Assembly: GCF_009901955.1 (NCBI RefSeq)
Contig: NZ_WUTS01000001.1
Span: 496,001 to 560,000, forward strand
Direction of reading: 5' to 3'
DNA: 64,000 nt
Source: Halomonas icarae
GTDB taxonomy: Bacteria; Pseudomonadota; Gammaproteobacteria; Pseudomonadales; Halomonadaceae
Shown: positions 45,719 to 55,678 of the stretch, piece by piece
Position numbering within the stretch: position 1 is the first letter of the stretch
How the letters are laid out: the number at the start of each line of letters is the position of its first letter
Made by a program: the position numbers and the translations under genes
Notes under the pieces: model-generated
Seen by the model: the letters and a program-made list of their open reading frames with translations, nothing else
What the model was told of the DNA's origin: nothing
The model's database searches: none

Positions 45719-47064
45719 GTGAAGATACACAGCGTTTTCTCGACCGTCTGGCCGAGGCTCGTGCCGACCGCGCTGGCGAGCCGACCTGGATTGCCGCGCG
45801 TCGGCAGGCCGGCGCGGCCCGCTTCGAGGCGATGGGCTTTCCCACTCGCCGCGACGAGGCGTGGAAGTATACCGATGTTCGTGCCATCGCCCGGGGCGAC
45901 TTCGCCCTGGCCGCCGATGCCGACTTCTCACCCGCCAGCGCGGCGACGTTGACCCTGCCCATCGATGCCTATCGATTGACCTTCGTCGACGGCATCTTCT
46001 CGGCATCGCTGTCGCAGCTCGATGGCCTGCCGGAGGGCGTCTCCCTGCAGCCCCTGTCGGTGGCACTGGCCGAGAACCATGAGGCGGTAGGCGGACCGCT
46101 GGGGCGCCTCACCGGGGTCGAGTTCTCGCCCTTTTCGGCGCTGAACACCGCCTTTATGGAGGAGGGCGCCGTGCTGCGCCTGGCGCCGGGCACCGTGGTC
46201 GAGAAGCCGATCATCCTGCAGTTCCTCTCCCGTAACGGCGAGGCGCCTGTGATGAGCCACCCCCGCGTTCTGGTGCAGGCCGGCGGGCGCAGTGAGGCGA
46301 CCCTGGTCGAGCATCATGTGGGCGAGGAGGGCGCCGCCAACTTCACCAACCTGGTGGCGGAAGTGATCCTCGAGCGTAACGCCATGCTCACCCACTACAA
46401 GCTTCAGGAGGCGTCGCTCGCCGATCTGCATGTGGCGTCGATTCATGTCGAACAGGCCCGTGACAGCCGCTATACCTCGTTCAACCTGAATCTGGGGGGC
46501 GCCCTGGTGCGCACCGACCTGATCAGCGAGCTGAATGGCGAGAACGCGACCAGCGACTTCTACGGCCTGTTCTATGGCGAGGGTCGCCAGCATGTCGACA
46601 GCCACACCCTGGCCAACCACAATGCGCCGCGCACCTTCTCCAACGAGAACTACAAGGGCATCCTCGACGATCGCTCGCATGGCGTGTTCAACGGCAAGGT
46701 GGTGGTCAAGCCTGACAGTCAGAAGATCGAAGGCTTCCAGAGCAACGCCAACCTGCTGCTCTCCGATCGCGCCGAGATCGATGCCAAGCCCGAACTCGAG
46801 ATCTACGCCGATGACGTAAAGTGCACCCACGGCTGCACCACGGGACAGCTCGACGAGGAGGCGATCTATGCCCTGCGCGCTCGCGGAATCGATCGCCAGA
46901 CGGCTCGAGGTCTGCTGACCCTGGCCTTCGCGGGTGAGGTGCTCGAGGCGGTGCGCCTGGATGCCATCGCCGAGCGTGTGGAGCTCGCCGTCGCCGGCAA
47001 GCTGCCCGAGCGCTTCAACCTGGCCGGGCTGGTGGAAACCGCCGTGGCCCTGGGTGATGAGTAA
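45715..47064 (+). CDS. sufD: Fe-S assembly subunit SufD
   Basis: 449 residues. The beta-helix core has HTLANHNAPRTFSNENYKGILDDRSHGVFNGKVVVKPDSQKIEGFQSNANLLLSD and ADDVKCTHGCTTGQLDEEAIYALRARGI, the conserved SufD C-terminus with a key His. It is the partner of SufB and SufC and is translationally coupled to sufC. Confidence 0.96.
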
Positions 47065-47110
47065 GGGCCATGAGTGAGAGCGACCGCGATATCCTGAGGA
47101 GGAGCCTGCC

Positions 47111-48367
47111 ATGACCGATCTGGCTACCCGCGCCCCCGCGACGTCGAGCCTCGACGTCGCGGCGATTCGCGCCGACTTTCCGATTCTCACGCGCCAGGTG
47201 CATGGCAGGCCGCTGGTCTATCTCGACAATGCGGCGACCAGCCAGACCCCACGGCAGGTGATCGACACGTTCGCTGCCTACTACGGTGGCTACAACGCCA
47301 ACATTCACCGCGGGCTGCACACCCTGGCGGATGAGGCCACCGCTGCCTTCGAGGGTACCCGGGAGACGGTGCGCGGCTTCCTGAATGCCGCCGATAGCCG
47401 CGAGATCATCTTCACCCGTGGTACCACCGAGGCGATCAACCTGGTGGCCAACAGCTGGGGGCGTGCCAACCTCCAGGCCGGTGACGAGGTGCTTATCTCG
47501 CGCCTCGAGCACCACTCCAATATCGTGCCCTGGCAGCTGCTGGCCGCCGAGATCGGCTTTACCATCAAGGTGATCCCGGTAGACGCCCATGGCACACTGG
47601 ATCTCGATGCCTATCGCGAGCTGTTCAGCGAGCGAACCCGGCTGGTCGCGGTCAACCATGTCTCCAATGCCTTCGGAACCGTCAACCCGGTCAAGGAAAT
47701 GGCGACCATTGCCCATGCCCATGGTGCGCGGATCCTGGTCGATGGTGCCCAGGCCACGCCCCATCAGGCGGTAGACGTGCGCGATCTCGATGCCGACTTC
47801 TACGCCTTCTCCGGTCACAAGGTCTATGGCCCCACCGGGGTCGGTGTGCTCTATGGCAAGACCGAGCTGCTCGAGGCGATGCCGCCCTGGCAGGGAGGGG
47901 GGGAGATGATCGCCACCGTCTCCTTCGAGGCCGAGACCACCTTCGCCGAGATTCCCCACAAGTTCGAGGCCGGCACGCCGGCCATTGCCGAGGTGATCGC
48001 CCTTGGCGAGGCACTGAAGTGGGTGAGTGGAGTCGGGGTCGAGGCGATCGGTGCCTGGGAGGGGCGGCTGCTGGCCCATGCCACCGAGCGGGTCCTGCGC
48101 ATCGACGGCCTGCGTATACTGGGCACCTCACCGGAGAAGGCCGGAGTGCTCTCCTTCGTGGTCGATGGTGCCCACGCCCAGGATATCGGCCTGCTGATCG
48201 ACCAGCTCGGGGTGGCGATTCGAACCGGCCACCACTGTGCCCAACCGCTGCTCGCCCACTTCGGTGTCGATGCGACCTGCCGGGCGTCGTTTGCCGCCTA
48301 CAACACCCTGGACGAGATCGACATCTTTGCCGATGCCCTGGAGCGCGTGATCGGCATGGTCAGGTAA
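47111..48367 (+). CDS. sufS: Cysteine desulfurase SufS
   Basis: 418 residues behind AGGAGGAG. PLP-lysine in FYAFSGHKVYGPTGVGVLYG, the N-terminal YLDNAATSQTPRQVIDTFAAYY and the catalytic loop Cys in RTGHHCAQPLLAHFGVDATCRASFAAYNT are all present. It supplies sulfur to SufB. No sufE or sufU gene is in the cluster; activation must come from a SufE encoded elsewhere or from another carrier. Confidence 0.96.
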   Translation: MTDLATRAPATSSLDVAAIRADFPILTRQVHGRPLVYLDNAATSQTPRQVIDTFAAYYGGYNANIHRGLHTLADEATAAFEGTRETVRGFLNAADSREIIFTRGTTEAINLVANSWGRANLQAGDEVLISRLEHHSNIVPWQLLAAEIGFTIKVIPVDAHGTLDLDAYRELFSERTRLVAVNHVSNAFGTVNPVKEMATIAHAHGARILVDGAQATPHQAVDVRDLDADFYAFSGHKVYGPTGVGVLYGKTELLEAMPPWQGGGEMIATVSFEAETTFAEIPHKFEAGTPAIAEVIALGEALKWVSGVGVEAIGAWEGRLLAHATERVLRIDGLRILGTSPEKAGVLSFVVDGAHAQDIGLLIDQLGVAIRTGHHCAQPLLAHFGVDATCRASFAAYNTLDEIDIFADALERVIGMVR

Positions 48368-48433
48368 GCCATGGGTCCAAGCCATGGGCAGGTGAGCAAT
48401 GGTCGGACAAGGAACCGCTAGAAAAGGAACGCC

Positions 48434-49006
48434 ATGAGCGACATCGAGCAGATTGCGAGCCTTCACAAGGGGCAGGAGCTGCCCCTTCAGCGTGATGTGG
48501 AGGTGATCGCCATTCCCTTCGGCAACAGCGTGACGCTTGCCGAGGATAGCGTGGTCAGCGTGATGCAGGCCAAGGGCAGTACGCTCAGCGTGGGCTACGA
48601 GGGGCGCCTCTACCTGATCGAGGGCGCCAATCTCGACGCCGTGGGGCTCGAGGCCATGCCGCGACCGACCCTGCATGAGGATGCCACGGATGAGGAGCTC
48701 GAGCAGTTTGTGTGGGACCAGCTACGCACCTGCTTCGACCCCGAGATTCCGGTCAATATCGTCGATTTGGGCCTGGTCTATGGCTGTCGGATCGAGCGCT
48801 TGATCAGTGGCGAGCGTATCGTCACCATTCGCATGACGTTGACTGCCCCCGGCTGCGGCATGGGGGATGTGATCGCTGCCGATGCACGCAACAAGATCCT
48901 TGGCGCCCCTCAGGTCAGCAAGGTGCATACGGAGATCGTCTTCGACCCGCCCTGGAGCCGTGAGATGATGAGCGACGAGGCCAAGCTCGAGCTCGGCATG
49001 TTCTAG
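48434..49006 (+). CDS. sufT: Fe-S assembly protein SufT (MIP18/DUF59 domain)
   Basis: 190 residues. The C-terminal MIP18 domain contains DQLRTCFDPEIPVNIVDLGLVYG, MTLTAPGCGMGDVIAADARNKI and VFDPPWSREMMSDEAKLELGMF with the conserved Cys-Gly pair. About 90 N-terminal residues form the extra domain seen in SufT. It helps mature Fe-S enzymes under high demand. Last gene of the suf operon. Confidence 0.93.
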   Translation: MSDIEQIASLHKGQELPLQRDVEVIAIPFGNSVTLAEDSVVSVMQAKGSTLSVGYEGRLYLIEGANLDAVGLEAMPRPTLHEDATDEELEQFVWDQLRTCFDPEIPVNIVDLGLVYGCRIERLISGERIVTIRMTLTAPGCGMGDVIAADARNKILGAPQVSKVHTEIVFDPPWSREMMSDEAKLELGMF

Positions 49007-49074
49007 CGGCTCGCGCCGTTGACCCCGCGATGATCGACCAGCGGGGGAGAGCGCTGAGGGAACAGGAGGTGCCG

Positions 49075-49803
49075 ATGAAGCGGATGGCATGGCGGATCCT
49101 TCGGGCCGTCCTGATGGCGCTGGGCACGCTGATGTTGATGGCGGGGTTGCTTATGCTGGCTGCCAACCTTTGGGTGCTGGGGCAGACTCGCGAACGCATC
49201 GACTATCATCTGTCCCAGTGTCATGCCGAACAGGTTGGTATCGTCTTCGGTACTTCCCACTGGACCCGCAGTGGAACTCGCAATCCCTACTTCGAGGGGC
49301 GTATGAGCGCCTCGGCTCGCTTGCTGCGCCTGGGGCGTGTCGACCATCTGCTGCTCTCCGGTGACAACCGCACCCTCTCCTACAATGAACCCATTACCAT
49401 GTGGCGTGACCTGCGCGGTCGTGAGGTGCCCGAAACGGCCATGACGCTGGATTACGCAGGCTTAAGCACCTTCGATACGCTGGCTCGCGCGAAGGCGGTA
49501 TTTGGCGTGGAGCGTGCGCTGCTGATCACGCAAGAGTGGCATCTACCACGGGCGCTGTTTATTGCCGAGGCGCTGGGGATCGAGGCCCAGGGCTGTGCGG
49601 TGAAGGAGCGGAAGGTAAAGGGGCAGTGGCGGCTGGCGGCACGGGAGTGGGTAGCGCGACTGGCTACCCTGGGGGATCTCTATCTATGGGACCGTGAGCC
49701 CTACTTCCTGGGACCCCGAGAGCCGCTGGTCATCACCCCGCAGCGACGCACTACTGACCAGGAGGGCTGGGCGGCCGATACACCATCGGGCGAAAAGCGC
49801 TGA
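49075..49803 (+). CDS. SanA/YdcF-family (DUF218) envelope protein
   Basis: 242 residues from ATG 49075, with AGGAGG six bases upstream. One N-terminal membrane helix (RAVLMALGTLMLMAGLLMLAANLWV) is followed by a DUF218 domain: VGIVFGTSHWTRSGTRNPYFEGRMSA, HLLLSGDNRTLSYNEP and ERALLITQEWHLPRALFIAEALGI. E. coli SanA, the closest type, affects envelope permeability; the enzymatic activity is unknown. Confidence 0.87.
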   Translation: MKRMAWRILRAVLMALGTLMLMAGLLMLAANLWVLGQTRERIDYHLSQCHAEQVGIVFGTSHWTRSGTRNPYFEGRMSASARLLRLGRVDHLLLSGDNRTLSYNEPITMWRDLRGREVPETAMTLDYAGLSTFDTLARAKAVFGVERALLITQEWHLPRALFIAEALGIEAQGCAVKERKVKGQWRLAAREWVARLATLGDLYLWDREPYFLGPREPLVITPQRRTTDQEGWAADTPSGEKR

Positions 49804-49812
49804 GAAGATGCC

Positions 49813-50262
49813 TCAGCGCCGCTTGTCACGGGTCTTCTGCAGGGCATAGAGCTCGCGAATCAGTGCCCGGCAGCCCTTCCAGCACTCTTCTGCCTTCGAC
49901 TCGACCTCATCTGGCAGGGGGTGGGTCATCAGATTGGAGAGCGACTGCATCAGCACTCGCTCCTGTTCCAGGAGCTCTCCGATCACCACCTGACGCTCGT
50001 TGCCGACGAAGCTCTTCAGCCGGCTCCACAACCACATGTAGTCGTCGCGTTCGACATCGGCATCACGCGGCAGCATGTTGAGATGCTCCCGGGCGAGTGA
50101 TTGCAGCTCGCGCATTGAACGGCTGCGTGTCTCATAGTGAGGCTTGAGAGCATCACGCAGCGTTGGCCGCAGGCGCTCCAGATTGTCCTGAAAATAGTCG
50201 ATGCTGTCAGCCAGCGCTTCCAGCACGCTGTCCATCGCCACCTGGCGATTGTCGAGAAACAT
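49813..50262 (-). CDS. Helical protein of unknown function
   Basis: 149 residues, almost fully alpha-helical and charged (ALADSIDYFQDNLERLRPTLRDALKPHYETRSRSMRELQSLAREHLNML...). No motif I recognise and no signal. It is convergent with the SanA-like gene, eight bases apart. Codon use is that of the chromosome, so it is likely expressed. Confidence 0.65.
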   Translation of the reverse strand: MFLDNRQVAMDSVLEALADSIDYFQDNLERLRPTLRDALKPHYETRSRSMRELQSLAREHLNMLPRDADVERDDYMWLWSRLKSFVGNERQVVIGELLEQERVLMQSLSNLMTHPLPDEVESKAEECWKGCRALIRELYALQKTRDKRR

Positions 50263-50384
50263 GAGCGGTCACCCCCTTTGGTGACGCAGATTGTGGCGGG
50301 GAAAACAGTGTTTTGCTACCCCCAGACTGGAATAAGTATGGAAATCGCAATGCCCATTGAGCCTGGCTTGTGCGCAACTGGCAA

Positions 50385-51293
50385 TTACCCCTTGGGTTTA
50401 GGTGGCGCCTTGCGTGCCGGGGCCGCATTCTTCTCAAGGTGCTCGATGATCAGGCCGGCGATATCCTTGCCGGTGGCACTCTCGATGCCCTGCAGGCCGG
50501 GCGAGGAGTTGACCTCCATGATGACTGGACCATGATTGCTGCGTAGCAGGTCGACACCGGCCACTCGCAGGCCCATGGCCTTGGCGGCACGGATCGCCGT
50601 GGAGCGCTCCTCAGGGGTGATCCGGATGACACTGGCGGTACCGCCGCGGTGCAGGTTGGATCGGAACTCACCCTCAGCGGCCTGACGTTTCATGGCGGCC
50701 ACGACCTTGTCGCCGATCACCAGGCAGCGAATATCGGCACCCTTGGCTTCCTTGATGTACTCCTGAACCATGATGTTGGCCTTCATGCCCATGAAGGCCT
50801 GGATCACGCTCTCCGCCGCCTGGTTGGTCTCGGCCAGCACTACGCCGATCCCCTGGGTGCCCTCGAGCAGCTTGATGACCAGCGGAGCATTCTTGACCAT
50901 GGTGATCAGGTCGGGAATATCATCGGGGGAGTGCGCAAAACCGGTGATCGGCAGGCCAAGCCCCTTGCGCGAGAGTAGCTGCAGCGAGCGCAGCTTGTCT
51001 CGCGAGCGAGTGATCGCGACGCTGTCGTTGAGCACATAGGTGCCCATCATCTCGAACTGGCGCAGCACCGCACAGCCGTAGAAGGTTACCGAGGCGCCGA
51101 TCCTCGGGATCACGGCATCGAAGGACTCCAGCTCTCCGCCCTTGTAGTGGATCGATGGCTGGTGAGCCGCGATGCTCATGTAGCAGCGCAGGGTGTCGAC
51201 CACTCGCGCGGTGTGGCCGCGCTGCTCGGCGGCCTCCACCAGGCGTCGAGTGGAGTAGAGATTACGGTTGCGTGACAGCAGTGCAAAATGCAT
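50385..51293 (-). CDS. rimK: Ribosomal protein S6 glutamate ligase RimK
   Basis: 302 residues of the ATP-grasp fold: [77 protein letters not shown] and [26 protein letters not shown] with Mg2+ ligands. It adds glutamates to the S6 C-terminus. A Lys/Pro-rich tail ([12 protein letters not shown]) follows the domain. It is paired with rimB 28 bases upstream. Confidence 0.95.
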   Translation of the reverse strand: MHFALLSRNRNLYSTRRLVEAAEQRGHTARVVDTLRCYMSIAAHQPSIHYKGGELESFDAVIPRIGASVTFYGCAVLRQFEMMGTYVLNDSVAITRSRDKLRSLQLLSRKGLGLPITGFAHSPDDIPDLITMVKNAPLVIKLLEGTQGIGVVLAETNQAAESVIQAFMGMKANIMVQEYIKEAKGADIRCLVIGDKVVAAMKRQAAEGEFRSNLHRGGTASVIRITPEERSTAIRAAKAMGLRVAGVDLLRSNHGPVIMEVNSSPGLQGIESATGKDIAGLIIEHLEKNAAPARKAPPKPKG

Positions 51294-51321
51294 CGAGTCG
51301 CTCCGGAGGGGGAAAGCGAAT

Positions 51322-51768
51322 TCAGGGGTCGCCGAGCAGAAAGGAGGCGCCGGGAGCTACTAACAGGCGGCGCAGAGCGCGCCGGCCCAACAGCATGGGG
51401 TGACGCATGTCGCGTCGATCGGTCAAGGTGAACTCCACCGGGTACTCCAGGGTGCCGAGCCGCATGGGCGTGCGGACCACATAGCGCCACTCCTGTTGAC
51501 CGTTGGAGCTGCGTACCTTGCGGCGGTCGTGGAGCGGCATGCGGAAGACGTGGGGTGGCGAGTCGGGGCCACTGCCGGGGATGGTAAAACTGACCCACGG
51601 CTCTCCCTCCTCTTCGAAGGTCGTGATGTCCTCCGCGTGCAGCGCCGAGGTACGCGCCCCGGTATCCGCCTTGGCGCACAATACCAGCTGCATGTCGGTC
51701 AGCTCGACCATCTCCCGGCGGCCAATGATTGCCTTGGGGGTATAGGGCAGTTCTTTCATCGTTGTCAT
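51322..51768 (-). CDS. rimB: Retropepsin-like protease RimB
   Basis: 148 residues. The active-site motif [16 protein letters not shown] (DTG as in retropepsins) and the later [24 protein letters not shown] fit the RimB/ATP-dependent zinc protease family. In pseudomonads RimB works with RimK to control glutamate tails on S6. ATG 51768 is assigned; ATG 51759 is an alternative. Confidence 0.9.
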   Translation of the reverse strand: MTTMKELPYTPKAIIGRREMVELTDMQLVLCAKADTGARTSALHAEDITTFEEEGEPWVSFTIPGSGPDSPPHVFRMPLHDRRKVRSSNGQQEWRYVVRTPMRLGTLEYPVEFTLTDRRDMRHPMLLGRRALRRLLVAPGASFLLGDP

Positions 51769-51783
51769 GGGTCGTCTTCGCCT

Positions 51784-52803
51784 TCAGCGCGTCAGGGCCA
51801 CGAGCCGCTTGCCGATGGACGAGTCGGCGGGCGCCTCGCGCAAGATCATCAACACCGGCAGCCGCAGCCTGGGGATCAGGGCCAGGTCGCGGGCCACTCT
51901 CATGAAGTCCGCCTGCTCGCAGCTTGCCAGGCGCTCAAGGTAGCACGGCAGCCGCTGACCATCCTCGAGAAGCGGCCAGCCGCGCGCGGCGATGGCCGCC
52001 AGCAGATCGGGGCCACAGGCGTGGACATCGGCCAGCAGGCTGTCGAACCAGTCACCGGCGGCCTCGCTGGTCGACGCCGCCCGTACACAGGCACACAGGG
52101 TCTCGACATCGCCGGCCTCGGCAGCCGCCTCGCCCCGGACGCGCAGCGCCTGGGCCAGCCGGTCATCGATGGCGACATGCTCGAGACAGTAGCACAGTGA
52201 GGTGAGCATCGCGGTGGGCAGGTCGGGCAGCCGCCGGACGAGCTGGCGACTCTCCTCATCTCCCATACGTACCGCAAAGTCGGCCAGGCCCTGGAGGCCG
52301 AGCGCCTGCCAGTCGAGCGTCTGCTGACCACTGAGATAGGCCTCTACCGGCTCCAGGTGCGAGCTGGCCGCTCGTCCCAGATCGTGGCTGGCGAGGGCAT
52401 GCAGCATGGTCTGGAAGGGGAGCGATGGCGTAAAGGCCAGCGGATTGTCCTTCATCAGGTTATCCACCGCCTGGCCATCCTCGCGCCCGACATTGGCCAC
52501 GTTCCGGCCCAGGGTCTCGAGTAACCGCTGCACGAAGGCATCGCGGGATGCAGGGTCGAGCCGGCCCTGTTCATCGAGGGGCAGTGCCAGGAACCAGATC
52601 AGCGGGTCGGGCATGTCGCCAAGACGGAAGACCAGGCCCAGCCGGGCCTGGCCCTGCCAGGGAGCCGGCCAGGGCGCCGTGCCGGCCTCCAGGGCTTCCA
52701 GGGTCGCCATCTCGCAGGGCTCCACGCGCCGGCCCAGGTGGTAGAGCCGTACCTCGGCCCCGCTGCGCACGAAGAAGTCGTGAAGGGTGTGGATGGGTTG
52801 CAT
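51784..52803 (-). CDS. DUF3549 family protein
   Basis: 339 residues from ATG 52803, with GGAG before it. MQPIHTLHDFFVRSGAEVRLYHLGRRVEPC opens the protein as in DUF3549 members, followed by QARLGLVFRLGDMPDPLIWFLALPLDEQG and an alpha-helical repeat-like half. Function unknown; restricted to gammaproteobacteria as far as I know. Upstream of rimB on the same strand, 15 bases apart. Confidence 0.88.
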   Translation of the reverse strand: MQPIHTLHDFFVRSGAEVRLYHLGRRVEPCEMATLEALEAGTAPWPAPWQGQARLGLVFRLGDMPDPLIWFLALPLDEQGRLDPASRDAFVQRLLETLGRNVANVGREDGQAVDNLMKDNPLAFTPSLPFQTMLHALASHDLGRAASSHLEPVEAYLSGQQTLDWQALGLQGLADFAVRMGDEESRQLVRRLPDLPTAMLTSLCYCLEHVAIDDRLAQALRVRGEAAAEAGDVETLCACVRAASTSEAAGDWFDSLLADVHACGPDLLAAIAARGWPLLEDGQRLPCYLERLASCEQADFMRVARDLALIPRLRLPVLMILREAPADSSIGKRLVALTR

Positions 52804-53104
52804 GGCATCTCCGCTTGTCTGAGCGTGCACTCTACCGTGGCATCACCAGGCTGTCAGCAGGTTCGGCGAGGATGTGCCAGGGATGGTCAAAGTTTGATCG
52901 CCGTTCGCTGTCTCCCATGGCATCAGGGCTAGCGAACTCTTTCCAGCGGTTATCCACAGGGCCGTTCACGGAAACTGTGAATGAGCCATGAGCATGGGAT
53001 AATTACCCGGAGCGGAGCGCGATATCGTGATCCTTTAGGTGGCGGGTGGTCACGGGTCGCCGGGGGCGGGATAATGACGCCACACTCGACTGGGAGCTTC
53101 CCCG

Positions 53105-53437
53105 ATGACGGTTCACGACGAACTCGACAAGTCCCTGCGCTGGCTCGAGGCCACCATGAAGGCCGCCAACCTGTGGAAGATGGAGACGCCCGCGCCCTCG
53201 GCATTCGATAGCGAGGAGCCCTTCTGCGTCGATACCATGGCGCTTCCCCAGTGGTTGCGTTTCGTGTTTATCGCCCGGCTGGACGCCCTGGTGGAGCGTC
53301 GCGCTCCACTGCCGGCGCGCTGTGATGTGGCCCCGGCCCTGGCGGCCTATTTTGCCCAGCAGGGAGGGCGTGCCAGCGACCGCCTGCTGCTCTGCCAGGT
53401 GGTGGAGGAGATCGACCGCCTGATCACCGAAAACTGA
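53105..53437 (+). CDS. yqcC: YqcC family protein
   Basis: 110 residues, all helical. LRWLEATMKAANLWKMETPAPSAFDSEEPFCVDTMALPQWLRFVFIARLDALVERRAPLP is characteristic. YqcC is usually near truC in enterics, but truC is not next to it here. Function unknown. Confidence 0.9.
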   Translation: MTVHDELDKSLRWLEATMKAANLWKMETPAPSAFDSEEPFCVDTMALPQWLRFVFIARLDALVERRAPLPARCDVAPALAAYFAQQGGRASDRLLLCQVVEEIDRLITEN

Positions 53438-53495
53438 TTCGGTAGCGAGTTGCCTGGTCGCCAGGCCCTGTTACAACAGCACAACAGGACAACAG

Positions 53496-53548
53496 CACGC
53501 CGAACACAACAGGGCCCGCCACTGGCGGGCCCTGTTGTGTTCGGCGTG
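53496..53548 (-). terminator. Strong terminator downstream of the first ompW paralogue
   Basis: Perfect 25-base-pair stem (53496-53520 / 53524-53548, loop ACT) with core GGGCCCGCC-ACT-GGCGGGCCC. It lies between convergent genes and can act for both. Confidence 0.8.
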
Positions 53549-53556
53549 AGGTGGAA

Positions 53557-54183
53557 TCAGAAGCGGTAGCTGACGGCCCCCATCACCACCCAAGGGTCGA
53601 TGTTAACGGTGCCGATATCGGCACCATCAAGCTTGGCATCGGTATCGATGTCGAGGTACCAGGCTGCGCCATTAAGCGCCCAGTGATCGTCGATCAACAG
53701 GTCGATCCCCAATTGGCCGGCGGCCCCCCAGGAGTCGTCCAGCTCCAGGTCACCTAGATCGCTCTTCTCGTTGGAGAAGCGGGTGTAGTTGACGCCCACG
53801 CCGATATAGGGCTGTACATAGGCGTCGGTGCCGCCCAGCGGATAGTACTGCAGGGTCAGAGACGGCGGAAGGTGCTTGGTGGAAGCCAGGTTCGCCCCGT
53901 TCAGCTCGATGTCGTGTTTGAAGGGCAGAGCCGCCAGCAGCTCCACGCCCATCTTGTCGGTAAAGCGATAACCCAGGGTAAAGGCAAAATCGGTCTCGTC
54001 TTGGACGTCCGCCTTAACGGCACCATTGACTAGGTTTCCGTTATCGCTCTTGGGCGCGACCTTGGCCACGCCGAGACGGGTGAAGACGTCACCGGCGCCG
54101 TAGGCGAGGGCCTGGCTGCTGACGGTAACGGCGACGACGGTGATGCTCGCCGCAATCAGGATTGAGAGGGGGCTCTTGCGCAT
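53557..54183 (-). CDS. OmpW-family outer-membrane protein, copy 1
   Basis: 208 residues from ATG 54183, with AGGAG upstream. Sec signal ends ...SSQALA. The mature barrel has YGAGDVFTRLGVAKVAPKSDNG, LGYRFTDKMGVELLAALPFKHDIEL, LPPSLTLQYYPLGGTDAYVQPYIGVGVNYTRFS and the terminal VMGAVSYRF, all OmpW features. Eight-stranded barrel for small hydrophobic compounds (family). It is closely similar to the copy at 54815-55441; the two are separated by one small plus-strand gene. Confidence 0.92.
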   Translation of the reverse strand: MRKSPLSILIAASITVVAVTVSSQALAYGAGDVFTRLGVAKVAPKSDNGNLVNGAVKADVQDETDFAFTLGYRFTDKMGVELLAALPFKHDIELNGANLASTKHLPPSLTLQYYPLGGTDAYVQPYIGVGVNYTRFSNEKSDLGDLELDDSWGAAGQLGIDLLIDDHWALNGAAWYLDIDTDAKLDGADIGTVNIDPWVVMGAVSYRF

Positions 54184-54396
54184 GCTTCGGCTCCTGGTGG
54201 CTGGCTCTCTGCGACGGGGTGCCGCATCGGATTTCATGCTTATGTTAACGAGCCGTTAGGCGCCGCACGTTGATCCAGCGCAAGGTTTTTTTATCCGAGG
54301 TGGCAGAGTGTCGCAGCGCGCCCGGAACGTCTTCAGGGTCGCCAGAACGGGGGGAATCGTCTTCACTGAAGTCAGTGGATAGAGACGGGGGTGCCC

Positions 54397-54690
54397 ATGG
54401 AGCGTAAGGAGTCGCGATACGGTCTGGAGATGGCGCTGCTGGCCCTGCTTCTGGCGGCGGGGCTGGCGGTGTGGCTGCTGCTGCGCCCCGAACTGATCAC
54501 TGGTCTGCCGCTTGCGGTGCGCCTGCCGTTGATACTGCTGGGCATCTGGGCGCTGGGTGCGGCCTTCCTGCGCCCCTATGGGGTGTTGCCCAGTCACGGC
54601 TGGCAGCATCGAATGCTGACGCCCCCCTGGAGCCTGCTGGCTCTGGGGCTGTTTGCCTTGCTGCTGATGGGGCTGGCCCTCTCGGGATAG
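54397..54690 (+). CDS. Small three-helix membrane protein
   Basis: 97 residues from ATG 54397 (GTG 54391 also possible). Hydrophobic stretches MALLALLLAAGLAVWLLL, LPLILLGIWALGAAFL and SLLALGLFALLLMGLALS are separated by short basic loops. Unknown family. It sits between the two ompW paralogues on the opposite strand. Confidence 0.6.
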   Translation: MERKESRYGLEMALLALLLAAGLAVWLLLRPELITGLPLAVRLPLILLGIWALGAAFLRPYGVLPSHGWQHRMLTPPWSLLALGLFALLLMGLALSG

Positions 54691-54768
54691 TGGCGCCTGG
54701 TAAGTGGAAGGACCAACAATCCGAACCGGGCGGATCATGGAGTGCCTGATCGCCAGGTGCTTATGCAG

Positions 54769-54793
54769 CAGGGCCCGCCAGTGGCGGGCCCTG
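54769..54793 (-). terminator. Terminator downstream of the second ompW paralogue
   Basis: Stem CAGGGCCCGCC / GGCGGGCCCTG, loop AGT. Core and flanks (GGGCCCTGTTGTGT) match the terminator of copy 1, so it was duplicated with the gene. Confidence 0.8.
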
Positions 54794-54814
54794 TTGTGTC
54801 TGGGGTGGGGATGG

Positions 54815-55441
54815 TCAGAAGTGGTAGCTGATGCCACCCATGACCAGTATCGGGTCGAGCTCGACCTTGCCGATGTCATTCCCATCCAGGCTGGCGTCGG
54901 AATCGATATCCATATACCAGACTGCGCCGCTAAGGGCCCAGCGGTCGTCGATCAGCAGATCCACCCCCAGCTGGCCGGCTGCCCCCCATGAGTCATCCAG
55001 TTCAAGCTTTGCGCTGGAACCGTCGAGCTTCTCGTCGGAGAAGGTCGTGTAGTTGACGCCTACGCCGACATAGGGCTGGACATAGGCGTCGGTGCCCCCC
55101 AGCGGATAGTACTGTACGGCTAGGGTCGGCGGGAGATGGTCTGTTGAACCGGTAGCGGCACCACCGGCAAGTGTGAAGTCATGGTCGAAGGAATCTGAGG
55201 CCAGCAGCTCGACGCCCAGCTTGTCGGTAAAGCGGTAGCCCAGGGAAAAGGCGAAGGCGCTATCGTCCTTGACATCAACATCGAGTGTCCCGTTGGCCAG
55301 CGAACCGTTATCACTCTTGGGCGAAAACTTGGCCACGCCGAGGCGGGCGAAGAAGTCGCCGGCACCGTAGGCGAAGACCTGGGTGCTGGCGGTGACGGCA
55401 ACGCTCGTCGCGATCAGGATGGTGAGAGTTCTCTTGTGCAT
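54815..55441 (-). CDS. OmpW-family outer-membrane protein, copy 2
   Basis: 208 residues from ATG 55441, with AGGAG upstream. The Sec signal ends ...STQVFA, then YGAGDFFARLGVAKFSPKSDNG, LGYRFTDKLGVELLASDSFDHDFTL, LPPTLAVQYYPLGGTDAYVQPYVGVGVNYTTFS and terminal VMGGISYHF. Loops such as TLAGGAATGSTDH differ from copy 1, so surface parts have diverged while the barrel is kept. Outer-membrane channel. Confidence 0.92.
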   Translation of the reverse strand: MHKRTLTILIATSVAVTASTQVFAYGAGDFFARLGVAKFSPKSDNGSLANGTLDVDVKDDSAFAFSLGYRFTDKLGVELLASDSFDHDFTLAGGAATGSTDHLPPTLAVQYYPLGGTDAYVQPYVGVGVNYTTFSDEKLDGSSAKLELDDSWGAAGQLGVDLLIDDRWALSGAVWYMDIDSDASLDGNDIGKVELDPILVMGGISYHF

Positions 55442-55586
55442 GGTTTTGGCTCCTGCAAGCGTTGGCGCGGTAGGACACCGCCACCGAGCATTCATTTTAG
55501 ATGCATGCCGCAGGTTTTGCGTTGTTTTAACGTTGGGGCTGGAGCGCAGGGCGAAAATCGGCCGATGGCACACCTGCAGAAACGAT

Positions 55587-55610
55587 GCAGGCCGCCCGAG
55601 GGCGGCCTGC
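55587..55610 (-). terminator. Terminator downstream of putA
   Basis: GCAGGCCGCCC-GA-GGGCGGCCTGC followed on the minus strand by ATCGTTTCTG. Confidence 0.65.
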
Positions 55611-55678
55611 TGGTGGGAAGGGGCAGACCAGGGCCTGCATGCTGTGGATGGGCTGAGAGGGGTTTCCTCTCCCGCATT

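Noticed and set aside
45928..47190. 420-codon minus-strand frame opposite sufD and sufS
   Set aside because: Shadow of sufD/sufS; no start signal and no recognisable motifs.
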